Source: Variovorax paradoxus (GTDB taxonomy: Bacteria; Pseudomonadota; Gammaproteobacteria; Burkholderiales; Burkholderiaceae_C). From it: 64,000 nt of DNA. The position numbers were made by a program, and so were the translations under genes. The stretch covers positions 3,348,001 through 3,412,000 of the forward strand of contig NZ_CP123990.1 of the NCBI RefSeq assembly GCF_029919115.1. Direction: 5' to 3'. Below the pieces are notes generated by a model, which saw only the letters and a program-made list of their open reading frames with translations, ran no database searches and was not told where the DNA came from. Below, piece by piece: positions 17,181-25,122 of this stretch (positions within the stretch are counted from its first letter, which is position 1; each line of letters starts with the position of its first letter).

Positions 17181-17894
17181 ATGAACACTCCTTCACCGCC
17201 CCGCGGAGCCATGTCCGCAAATGCGGACGTCCAGCTGGCACGCCTGGCCGGCGCCATTGCCGAACCCGCGCGCGCACGCATGCTGAGCTGCCTGATGGAC
17301 GGCCACGCGCGCACCGCGACCGAGCTCGCGGCAGTGGCCGAAGTGGCCGCATCCACCGCCAGCGCGCACCTGGCGCGGCTGAAGGACGAGCGGCTGGTCG
17401 AACTGCTGGTGCAAGGCAAGCACCGCTACTTTCGCCTGGCCGACGGCAACGTGGCCGCCGCACTCGAAAGCCTGATGGTCGTGGCGGGCACGCCGCGCAC
17501 GGCTGCGTTCGAGCCGAGCACGCCGAGCCGGCTGCGCACCGCGCGCACCTGCTACGACCACATGGCCGGCACGGCCGGCGTTGCGCTGCATGACCGGTTG
17601 CATGCGCAGGGCTGGCTCAGCGGGCTGCAGAGCGGTTCTTACGAACTCACGCCTCAAGGTGCGGTGGCGCTGGAGAGCCTGGGTGTCGAGATCGATGCGG
17701 TGCGCCGCTCGCGCCGGCGCTTTGCCTGCGCCTGCCTCGATTGGAGCGAGCGCCGCCCGCATCTGGGCGGTGCGCTCGGCGCGGCGTGGCTCCAGTTGTC
17801 GCTGCGCCGCGGCTGGGTGCGCCAGGCGCTCGACAGCCGCGAACTGGCGCTCACGCCCAAGGCGCTGCGCGAACTGCCGGAGCTCTTTGCCTGA
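17181..17894 (+). CDS. ArsR-family (winged helix) transcriptional regulator
   Basis: About 237 aa, longer than a classical ArsR. The DNA-binding part spans DVQLARLAGAIAEPARARML, ATELAAVAEVAASTASAHLA and VELLVQGKHRYFRLADG. The C-terminal half contains TARTCYDHMAGTAGVALHD and RRRFACACLDWSERRPHLGG, whose Cys and His residues could hold a metal or a ligand. Starts at 17181 or 17211 are both possible; 17211 has the better GGAG spacing. It is divergent from the P450 gene and convergent with the Bug-protein gene. Regulation of the P450 is inferred. Confidence 0.85.
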   Translation: MNTPSPPRGAMSANADVQLARLAGAIAEPARARMLSCLMDGHARTATELAAVAEVAASTASAHLARLKDERLVELLVQGKHRYFRLADGNVAAALESLMVVAGTPRTAAFEPSTPSRLRTARTCYDHMAGTAGVALHDRLHAQGWLSGLQSGSYELTPQGAVALESLGVEIDAVRRSRRRFACACLDWSERRPHLGGALGAAWLQLSLRRGWVRQALDSRELALTPKALRELPELFA

Positions 17895-17915
17895 ACTCTT
17901 TGCCCGAGGCGCCGC

Positions 17916-18926
17916 TCAGGCCTTCAGCTTGAGCAGATAGATCATCGGGCCGGCCATGGCCAGGTCGAGCTCGAGGAAGCTCTCGAAATCCTTGCCGGCC
18001 ATCCAGAACGAATCCCAGTTGTTGCGCTTGATGGTCTTGTTCCACACATCGGCGGTGGTGGCGCGGTGCACGGCTTCCAGCAGCACGGCCTTGCGGTCGG
18101 CGGGCACTTTCTTGCCGGTGAGCACGCCGCGCCAGTTGGCCAAGTCGGCGTCGACACCCTGCTCGCGCACTGACGGAATGCCGAGGAACGGCCGCTTCGA
18201 CGAAACGCCGATGGCTCGCAGCTTGCCGCTCGCGAGGCTTTCGCTGAATTCGCTGAAGCCCGAGATGCCCGCCACCGCCTTGCCCGTGACCAGCGCCTCG
18301 ACCACCTGCGCGCCGCCCGGATACGGCTGGTAGACCAGGCCCGCGGTGTTGCCGGCCACGCGCGCCAGCATGCCGGCGTACATGTGGTCCACGCCGCCCG
18401 CAGAACCGCCGGCGATGACAGTCTTGGCCGCATCGGCGCGCAGTTGGGCGATCAGGTCCTTGGGCGTCTTGATGGGCGAATCGGCCTTGACCGCCACCAC
18501 TTCGTAGTCGCTGGTGAGGCGCGCGACGGGCGCGACCTGCGCCATGGTGACAGGCGGCTTCTGCAGCGCCACCGCGCCGACCATGACCATGCCGCTCATC
18601 AGCAGGGTGTCGGGGTCGGCATCGTATTTCTCGACGTACTTGGCCAGGCCGATCGTGCCGCCCTTGCCGCCGATGTTTTCGTAGACAACCTCGCCCGCGG
18701 CGCCGGAGGCGACCAGCGCGGCGCCGAGTGCGCGGCCGGTCTGGTCCCAGCCGCCGCCTTCGTTGGCCGGAATGACGATGCGCAGCTTGGAAATGAGCTG
18801 CGGTTCGGCGGCGCCCGCGGGGCGGGACCAGAGCGCGGCCTGGCCGGCGCCCGCGACCGCGGCTGCGCTCGCCATCCATGCATTGAAGTTGCGGCGAGAA
18901 AGGCTCGCAGGCGACGAACTAGGCAT
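17916..18926 (-). CDS. Bug-family tripartite tricarboxylate transporter binding protein
   Basis: A 336-aa periplasmic solute receptor. The N-terminus has a twin-arginine-like signal (LSRRNFNAWMASAAAVAGAG). The mature part shows KLRIVIPANEGGGWDQTGR, VVYENIGGKGGTIGLAKYV and GLVYQPYPGGAQVVEALVTG, all typical of Bug receptors. No TctA/TctB membrane genes lie nearby, so it is one of the orphan Bug proteins that Burkholderiales carry in large numbers; it may be a sensor or share a membrane unit. The start at 18926 follows GGAAACGAA. The AT-rich upstream DNA to 19025 probably holds its promoter. Confidence 0.9.
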   Translation of the reverse strand: MPSSSPASLSRRNFNAWMASAAAVAGAGQAALWSRPAGAAEPQLISKLRIVIPANEGGGWDQTGRALGAALVASGAAGEVVYENIGGKGGTIGLAKYVEKYDADPDTLLMSGMVMVGAVALQKPPVTMAQVAPVARLTSDYEVVAVKADSPIKTPKDLIAQLRADAAKTVIAGGSAGGVDHMYAGMLARVAGNTAGLVYQPYPGGAQVVEALVTGKAVAGISGFSEFSESLASGKLRAIGVSSKRPFLGIPSVREQGVDADLANWRGVLTGKKVPADRKAVLLEAVHRATTADVWNKTIKRNNWDSFWMAGKDFESFLELDLAMAGPMIYLLKLKA

Positions 18927-19025
18927 TTCGTTTCCAGTTGTTGGCACAAGTAACCAATGATGTCCGCGAAATGAGTCTGTCACCTACCTGTCAATCTAGG
19001 TGTAAACCCTAATAAGTGTTAAATA

Positions 19026-20543
19026 TTACTGAAAAGCGACCTCCGCGAAGCTCCGGAGCTTGCGGCTGTGCAGCCTTGTCGAACCCTGCTCGCGAAGGAT
19101 GTCGATGGCCCGCATACCGATGCGAAGGTGCTGCTCCACCCGCTCGCGATAGAAGTGGTTGGCCATGCCCGGCAGCTTGATTTCGCCGTGCAGCGGTTTG
19201 TCGCTCACGCACAACAAAGTGCCGTACGGCACCCGGAACCGGAAGCCGTTGGCGGCAATGGTGGCGCTTTCCATGTCCAGTGCCACCGCCCGGCTCTGGC
19301 TGAAGCGGCGCTGCGGCTGGTTGCCCGGCAGCAGCTCCCAGTTGCGGTTGTCGGTGCTCGCCACTGTGCCGGTGCGCATGATCTTCTTCAGGTCGGGGCC
19401 GGTGTAGCGCGTGACGTCGGCCACCGCTTTCTCCAGCGCGAGCTGGATTTCGGACAGCGCCGGAATCGGCACCCACAGCGGCAGTTCTTCGTCGAGCACG
19501 TGGTCCTCGCGCACGTAGGCGTGGGCCAGCACGTAGTCGCCGAGCTGCTGCGCGTTGCGCAGGCCCGCGCAGTGGCCCAGCATCATCCAGGCATGGGGGC
19601 GCAGCACGGCAATGTGGTCGGTAATGGTCTTGGCGTTGGCGGGCCCCACGCCGATGTTCACCATGCTGATGCCGCTGCAGTCTTCGCGCACCAGGTGGTA
19701 GGCCGGCATCTGCGGCAGGCGCGGGGGCGCGGTGCCCTGGCTGCCGTCGAGCAAGGCGCCAAAGTTGGTGCTCGCGCCCGCGGGCAAGCCGCGGCGGCGC
19801 GTGATCACGTTGCCGGGCTCGATGAAGGCGATGTATTCGCTCTTCTCGTCGGCCATGGCCTCGTGGCCGAGGCGCACGAACTCGTCGATGTAGAACTGGT
19901 AGTTGGTAAACAGCACGAAGTTCTGGAACCACTCGGGCGCAGTGCCGGTGTAGTGCCGCAGGCGGTGCAGCGAATAGTCGACCCGCGCCGCCGTAAAGAG
20001 CGACAGCGGCTGCGCCTCGCCGGCCTGCGCTTCGTAGGTGCCGTTGGCAATGCCGTCGTCCATCACGCCCAGGTCGGGCAGGTCGAACACGTCGCGCATC
20101 AGGGCACGCCGCTCGTCGCTCATGGTGCCTTCGATGTGGTCGTTTTCAGCGAACGAGAAATGGATCGGGATCGGCTGCGTGCTGGTGCCCACCTCGATTT
20201 CGACCTGGTGGTTTTCGAGCAGCAGCCGGAACTGGTCCAGGTAGTAGCGCGAAAAAAGATCGGGCCGCGTCAGCGTGGTTTCGTAGCGGCCCGGCCCTGC
20301 GACAAAGCCGTAGCTCAAACCGGCGTTGGCGGGCGGCGTGTGGCGCGACACTGTGTGGGTGTGCACCCGCACAAAGGGGTAGCAGGCGCGCACCCGGCCG
20401 GGCAGTGCTTCGCCGGCGACAAAGCGCAGCATCGATTCCCTCAGGTGCGCGAGGCCGCCCTGGTAGATGGACTTGACCTGCTCCAGCGCCGCGTTGGCGT
20501 CGTTGAAGCGGGCGGGAGCAACGAAAGTGGGCATGTGAGGCAT
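19026..20543 (-). CDS. amn: AMP nucleosidase
   Basis: About 505 aa, close to the 484 aa of E. coli Amn. It hydrolyses AMP to adenine and ribose-5-phosphate in purine balance. The N-terminal Amn-specific domain (RYYLDQFRLLLENHQVEIEV) is followed by the nucleoside phosphorylase-like domain with GVGPANAKTITDHIAVLRPH, LGHCAGLRNAQ and the catalytic DMESATIAANGFRFRVPYG. I chose ATG 20543 (MPHMPTF); 20534 is also possible. A 7-bp inverted repeat GGCATTG-TG-CAATGCC lies just upstream at 20547-20562. It is divergent from the panE-like gene. Confidence 0.93.
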   Translation of the reverse strand: MPHMPTFVAPARFNDANAALEQVKSIYQGGLAHLRESMLRFVAGEALPGRVRACYPFVRVHTHTVSRHTPPANAGLSYGFVAGPGRYETTLTRPDLFSRYYLDQFRLLLENHQVEIEVGTSTQPIPIHFSFAENDHIEGTMSDERRALMRDVFDLPDLGVMDDGIANGTYEAQAGEAQPLSLFTAARVDYSLHRLRHYTGTAPEWFQNFVLFTNYQFYIDEFVRLGHEAMADEKSEYIAFIEPGNVITRRRGLPAGASTNFGALLDGSQGTAPPRLPQMPAYHLVREDCSGISMVNIGVGPANAKTITDHIAVLRPHAWMMLGHCAGLRNAQQLGDYVLAHAYVREDHVLDEELPLWVPIPALSEIQLALEKAVADVTRYTGPDLKKIMRTGTVASTDNRNWELLPGNQPQRRFSQSRAVALDMESATIAANGFRFRVPYGTLLCVSDKPLHGEIKLPGMANHFYRERVEQHLRIGMRAIDILREQGSTRLHSRKLRSFAEVAFQ

Positions 20544-20646
20544 GACGGCATTGTGCAATGCCCGTGCCTGCAGAGCCTCGACAAGAAAGGCGCGGGCGAA
20601 GCGATTAACCTCGGGCGATCTCCCGAACATCCCGAAAGGTGAAGCA

Positions 20647-21558
20647 ATGAAGGTCGCAGTGATGGGCGCCGGTGCAGTCGGCTGCTATTACGGTGCCATG
20701 CTGGCGCGCGCAGGCCACGAGGTGGTGCTGATCGGTAGGCCGCCGCACGTGGACGCCGTTCGCGCAAAGGGGCTGCGGCTGGAGACCAAGGCGTTCGACG
20801 AACAGGTGCGGCTCGATGCGAGCACCGAAGCCAGCGCAGTGCAGGGCGCCGGCCTCGTGCTGTTCTGCGTGAAGTCCACCGACACCGAGCTGGCCGCGGC
20901 CCAGATCGAACCGCATCTTGCGGCCGATGCGCTGGTGCTCACGCTGCAGAACGGCGTCGACAACGACGAGCGCGTGCGCTCGGTGCTGCCGCGCCACGAG
21001 GTGGCAGCCGCCGTCGTCTACGTGGCTACCGAGATGGCCGGGCCGGGCCACGTGAAGCACCACGGCCGGGGCGAACTGGTGATTGCGCCTTCGCGCACCT
21101 GCGAGCAGGTGGCGCAGCACCTCGCAGCCGCGGGCGTGCCGACGCAGATTTCAGATAACGTGCGCGGCTCGCTCTGGGCCAAGCTGGTGCTGAACTGCGC
21201 CTACAACGCGCTGTCCGCCATTACCCAGCTACCGTACGGCGAGCTGGCAAAAGGCCAGGGTGTCGACGACGTGATTCGCGACGTGGTCGACGAATGCCTT
21301 GCCGTTGCCAAGGCGGGGGGCATCGTCATTCCCGGAGACACCGGTGCCGCCGTGCGCGCCATCGTGCAGACGATGCCTTCGCAATACTCGTCGACCGCCC
21401 AGGATCTTGCGCGCGGCAAGCCGAGCGAAATCGATCACCTCAACGGCTTTGTCGTGCGGCGCGGCGAAGCGCTCGGCGTGCCCACGCCGGCGAACCGCGT
21501 GCTGCTGGTGCTTGTGAAGCTGCTCGAAGGCAAGCAGCAGCAGAAGTCTGGGCTCTAG
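20647..21558 (+). CDS. panE: 2-dehydropantoate 2-reductase
   Basis: A 303-aa NADPH-dependent enzyme that reduces ketopantoate to pantoate for coenzyme A synthesis. It opens with the nucleotide-binding VAVMGAGAVGCYYGAMLARA, has the conserved VLTLQNGVDNDE, the catalytic lysine segment SLWAKLVLNCAYNALSA and the late PSEIDHLNGFVVRRGEALG. The start follows GAAAGGTGAAGC. Its stop overlaps the glutathione reductase stop on the other strand by 4 bp (CTAG). Burkholderiales hold several PanE paralogues, so a related ketoacid is possible. The coaX gene lies 11 kb away. Confidence 0.88.
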   Translation: MKVAVMGAGAVGCYYGAMLARAGHEVVLIGRPPHVDAVRAKGLRLETKAFDEQVRLDASTEASAVQGAGLVLFCVKSTDTELAAAQIEPHLAADALVLTLQNGVDNDERVRSVLPRHEVAAAVVYVATEMAGPGHVKHHGRGELVIAPSRTCEQVAQHLAAAGVPTQISDNVRGSLWAKLVLNCAYNALSAITQLPYGELAKGQGVDDVIRDVVDECLAVAKAGGIVIPGDTGAAVRAIVQTMPSQYSSTAQDLARGKPSEIDHLNGFVVRRGEALGVPTPANRVLLVLVKLLEGKQQQKSGL

Positions 21559-22913
21559 CCGGGCATCGGTTCGCGCATGGTCACGAACTCTTCGGCCGCC
21601 GTGGGATGGATGCCCACGGTGCTGTCGAACAGCGCCTTGGTCGCGCCCGCGCGCATGGCTACCGCAAAGCCCTGCACCACCTCGCCTGCATCGGCGCCGA
21701 CCATGTGCAGGCCCACCACGCGGTCGGTCGACTTCTGCACCACCAGCTTCATGAAGGTGCGCTCGCTGCGGCCGGAGAGCGTGTGGCGCAGCGACTTGAA
21801 CTCGCTCGAGAACACCGTCACGTCTCCGAACCTGGCGCGCGCGTCGATCTCGGTGTAGCCGCAGGTGCCGATGTTCGGGTGCGTGAACACCGCGGTCGGA
21901 ATGAATTCGTAGTCGAGCTTGCGCTTGCCCTGGCCGAACAAAGCATCGACCACGGCCATGGCCTCGGCAAGCGCCACCGGCGTGAGCTGCACGCGGGTGG
22001 ACACGTCGCCCACCGCGTAGATCGAGGGCACCGAACTGCGGTACTGCGCATCGACCGCAACCGCACCGCGATCGTCGAGCGCAACGCCTGCGGCTTCCAG
22101 GCCCAGCCCCTGCGTGTTGGGTACCCGGCCGGTGGCAAAGAGCACCGTGTCGGCCTCGAGCTGCTGGCCGCGCGCAAGCGTTACCACGAGGCCGTGCGGC
22201 CCGCGCGCAACCGACGCAGCCTCGACGTTGAGCCGCACTTCGACGCCTGCCTTGCCCATTTCATTGGCGACGAACTGCCGCACGTCATCATCGAAACCGG
22301 TGAGCAGGTGCGCGCGGCGATGCAACTGCGTTACCTTGGAGCCCAGGCCGTTGAAGATCGATGCGAATTCGCAGGCGATGTAGCCGCCGCCCACCACCAG
22401 CAGGCGCTTGGGAAAGGGGTCGAGGTCGAACATCGCATCCGAAGTGGCAATGTGCTCGCGACCCGGAATGTCAGGCACGAAGGGCGTGCCGCCGGTGGCA
22501 ACGAGCAGGTGGCGCGCGGTGTGGCGCTTGCCGTCGACTTGCACCGTGTGGGCGTCGACCAGCTGCGCCCAGCCCGTGACCAGCTTGACGCCCGAATTCT
22601 TCAGCAGCGAGGCGTACACGCCATTGAGCCGCGCAATTTCTTTTGCGCGCTGGGCCTTGAGGTGGGCCCAGTCGAACTTCGGCGCCTTCGGCAGGTTCCA
22701 GCCGTAGCCCGCCGCCTCTTCGAACGATTCGGCATAGCCCGCTGCGTAGCTGTAGAGCTTTTTGGGAATGCAGCCCACATTGACGCAGGTGCCGCCAAGG
22801 TCCGCCGCTTCGGCCAGGCCCACGCGCGCGCCGTGCTGCGCCGCCATGCGCGCGGCCCGTACCCCGCCGCTGCCGCCGCCGATGACGAAAAGGTCGAAGT
22901 CGAATGTGCGCAT
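21555..22913 (-). CDS. gor: Glutathione-disulfide reductase
   Basis: A 452-aa FAD-dependent enzyme that uses NADPH to reduce oxidised glutathione. It shows the FAD-binding FVIGGGSGGVRAARMAA, the redox disulfide GGTCVNVGCIPKKL (Cys43 and Cys48), the NADPH-binding VVGGGYIACEFASIFNGLG, the second FAD segment YAVGDVSTRVQLTPVALAEA and the C-terminal catalytic HPTAAEEFV. The KKL after the disulfide is characteristic of glutathione reductase rather than lipoamide dehydrogenase. It lies 96 bp downstream of the FecR/DUF6600 gene. Confidence 0.93.
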   Translation of the reverse strand: MRTFDFDLFVIGGGSGGVRAARMAAQHGARVGLAEAADLGGTCVNVGCIPKKLYSYAAGYAESFEEAAGYGWNLPKAPKFDWAHLKAQRAKEIARLNGVYASLLKNSGVKLVTGWAQLVDAHTVQVDGKRHTARHLLVATGGTPFVPDIPGREHIATSDAMFDLDPFPKRLLVVGGGYIACEFASIFNGLGSKVTQLHRRAHLLTGFDDDVRQFVANEMGKAGVEVRLNVEAASVARGPHGLVVTLARGQQLEADTVLFATGRVPNTQGLGLEAAGVALDDRGAVAVDAQYRSSVPSIYAVGDVSTRVQLTPVALAEAMAVVDALFGQGKRKLDYEFIPTAVFTHPNIGTCGYTEIDARARFGDVTVFSSEFKSLRHTLSGRSERTFMKLVVQKSTDRVVGLHMVGADAGEVVQGFAVAMRAGATKALFDSTVGIHPTAAEEFVTMREPMPG

Positions 22914-23009
22914 GTGAACGGTGCTCCTTGCGGGCGACTTTAGCCGCCAGCGGGGAGCACCGGGTTGTGCGGGTCTTGCGCGGGGTGATGCGCTGCCGCG
23001 CGTTCGCCC

Positions 23010-24983
23010 TCAGCGTTGCGAATCTGGAGACGCCATCATCCGGCGCCGTTCGTCGCCGCCACGCTGGCCAGGTGCCGGTTGGGGCTGGGCTTGCTGGGGC
23101 TGGGGCGGCGGAGCGATGCCGCGTTGCTGCTGCATCGCGCGCACCTGCGCTTCCTGGGCCTGGCGCATGGCGTTCTGCTGGGCCTGTTGCTGGGCCAGGG
23201 CCTGCTGTTGCATTTGCGCGGCGCGCTGCTGCATCTCCTGCTGCTGGCGAATCATCTGCTGCTGGGCGAGCGCCTGCTGCGCAGCGCGTTGCTGCTGCTG
23301 TTGCATCTGTTGCTGCTGGGCCTGCGCCTGGGCGGCACGCTGCTGCAACTCCTGCTGTTGCCGGAGCGCCTGTTGCTGTTGCTGCTGGATCTGCACCTGC
23401 TGCTGTTGTTGCTGCCACTGGTTTTGGTTCTGATGGCCGCGCTGCTGCTGCCAATCCTGCTGCTGGCGCTGGCCTTGCTGCCGCTGCCATTCCATTTGCT
23501 GCTGTTGTTGCTGAGCCGCCTGCTGCTGCGCCGCGCGCTGCTGCATGGCCTGGATGTTCTGGGCCTGCTGCATCTGCTGGACTTGCCGCGCCTGCTCGTA
23601 TTGAAACTCCTGCTGCTGGCGCGCCCGCAGCTGCGGCGGCGGCTGCATGGCGGCGGGCCGGCCGAAGCCGCCGCCAAAGCCATGCATCGGAATGCCCGGC
23701 GCCGGCGCCACCGGCACGCGCGCAAAGCGGTCGTCGGGCAAACGCACCAGGTCGCGGCGGCCGAAGGGGCCGCGGCCGAAACGGTCAGCAGGCACCACGG
23801 TCACTGCGCCCGGCATCCGCTGGTTGGCATAGAAGTCGTTGCGCATCTCGGCCTGGCGGTTCCGGTAGGCCGCCATGCGGTTGACCCGGTCGATGTAGCG
23901 CGGGCTCGCGCCATAGGCGGGCCGCCATTGCTCGCCGGGCGCGAGCGGGAACCAGCCCACGCCGCTGCGGCCGTCGCCGATCTGCAAGGTGGCATTCGCA
24001 CCGCCGCCGCCGCCCACAAAGCCGACCAGCGCGGGCGAATACACGGGCCGTGCGGTCGCCTGCCCCGGCACCCAGGCCCAGCGCGGACCCACGCGGGCCC
24101 AGCGGCCGTAGTGGAAGGGCGCAAAGCCCCAGGGAGCGGCGTCGACCCAGGTCAGGCCCCAGGGCGCGACATTGACCCACTGGCCGTCCCGGTAGGGCGC
24201 CCAGTCGGCGTCCACGTTGCGCGGGAACCAGACGGCGCCGTAGGAGGGGTCGTTCTGCCAATCGCCATAGTTGTCGAGCTGTTGGTAGCCGACCACCTCG
24301 CGCGACACGTAGCGTGCCGAAACCGACTGGTCCTCGATGCGGTTGCGCTCGGCCACCCATGTGTCGAAGCTGCCGTTCTGCGGCGGGAAGCTGTTTACCG
24401 CGGCAAGGTCGCGGCCGGACACGGTGAGTTGCTGCCGCGCGCCCAGTGTTTGCGATTGGCCGTTTTCACCATGGAGCGTCGCGCGGCCGGAGGCCACGGC
24501 CACCCAGGTGGTGCCGGCGGACGGGTCGGCCGCAATGCGGTATTCGCCGGGTGCGTCGATCACCACCGCGAGGTTGCCGGTATCGACCTCGACACGCTGG
24601 CCCGAAAGATCGTCGCGCACGCGCAATTGCAGGTTGCCCTGGTTCGCGGTGATGCGCACGGTGTCGTCGTCCAGTTCGGAGAATTCGACGTGCGTTTGAC
24701 CGTCCATCCGCAACGCCGCCGAGCCGACGTGGATTTCGGCGCGCGCACCGCGGTCGGTCCAAAGGCGGTCTCCGGTGGTGATGGGGCGGTTGGGCTGAGC
24801 GTCGTACCAGCTGTCTTCGCCGGCCGGCGCGAAGCTCACCGTGCCTTGCTGCAGGTTCAGGCGCGCCACACGGCCCGGCGGGTCTTGCTGCGCGCTGGCG
24901 GCGGCGCCAAGGCACAGCAGCGCAAGGCCGAGCAGCCATCGGTGCAGCGGCCGGTGAAGAAGAGAAAAGGCGGGGCGGTTCAT
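23010..24983 (-). CDS. Secreted FecR/DUF6600 protein with glutamine-rich C-terminus
   Basis: About 657 aa. A signal peptide (WLLGLALLCLGAAASAQ) leads into a FecR-like domain (VRITANQGNLQLRVRDDLSG, GEYRIAADPSAGTTWVAVAS), then a tryptophan-rich DUF6600-type region (WAPYRDGQWVNVAPWGLTW, GFAPFHYGRWARVGPRWAWV). From roughly residue 510 to 645 the chain is dominated by glutamine with runs of five or more Q, alternating with M, A and R. This predicts a low-complexity, probably coiled or disordered envelope segment. The start is ATG 24983, giving a complete signal peptide. It is divergent from the PEP-synthase-like gene. The function is unknown. Confidence 0.85.
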   Translation of the reverse strand: MNRPAFSLLHRPLHRWLLGLALLCLGAAASAQQDPPGRVARLNLQQGTVSFAPAGEDSWYDAQPNRPITTGDRLWTDRGARAEIHVGSAALRMDGQTHVEFSELDDDTVRITANQGNLQLRVRDDLSGQRVEVDTGNLAVVIDAPGEYRIAADPSAGTTWVAVASGRATLHGENGQSQTLGARQQLTVSGRDLAAVNSFPPQNGSFDTWVAERNRIEDQSVSARYVSREVVGYQQLDNYGDWQNDPSYGAVWFPRNVDADWAPYRDGQWVNVAPWGLTWVDAAPWGFAPFHYGRWARVGPRWAWVPGQATARPVYSPALVGFVGGGGGANATLQIGDGRSGVGWFPLAPGEQWRPAYGASPRYIDRVNRMAAYRNRQAEMRNDFYANQRMPGAVTVVPADRFGRGPFGRRDLVRLPDDRFARVPVAPAPGIPMHGFGGGFGRPAAMQPPPQLRARQQQEFQYEQARQVQQMQQAQNIQAMQQRAAQQQAAQQQQQQMEWQRQQGQRQQQDWQQQRGHQNQNQWQQQQQQVQIQQQQQQALRQQQELQQRAAQAQAQQQQMQQQQQRAAQQALAQQQMIRQQQEMQQRAAQMQQQALAQQQAQQNAMRQAQEAQVRAMQQQRGIAPPPQPQQAQPQPAPGQRGGDERRRMMASPDSQR

Positions 24984-25122
24984 GGGTTTGTCTCTGGTTC
25001 GCGGGACCGAGTTGAAGCGATGCACATGTAACGCGCGAGAATCCGCTGCCGCTGTCAGCGCATGCCCACTGCTTGGTGAAGCGCACGCACATTCGGCAAC
25101 CGCTTGTAATGAGGGACTCTGC

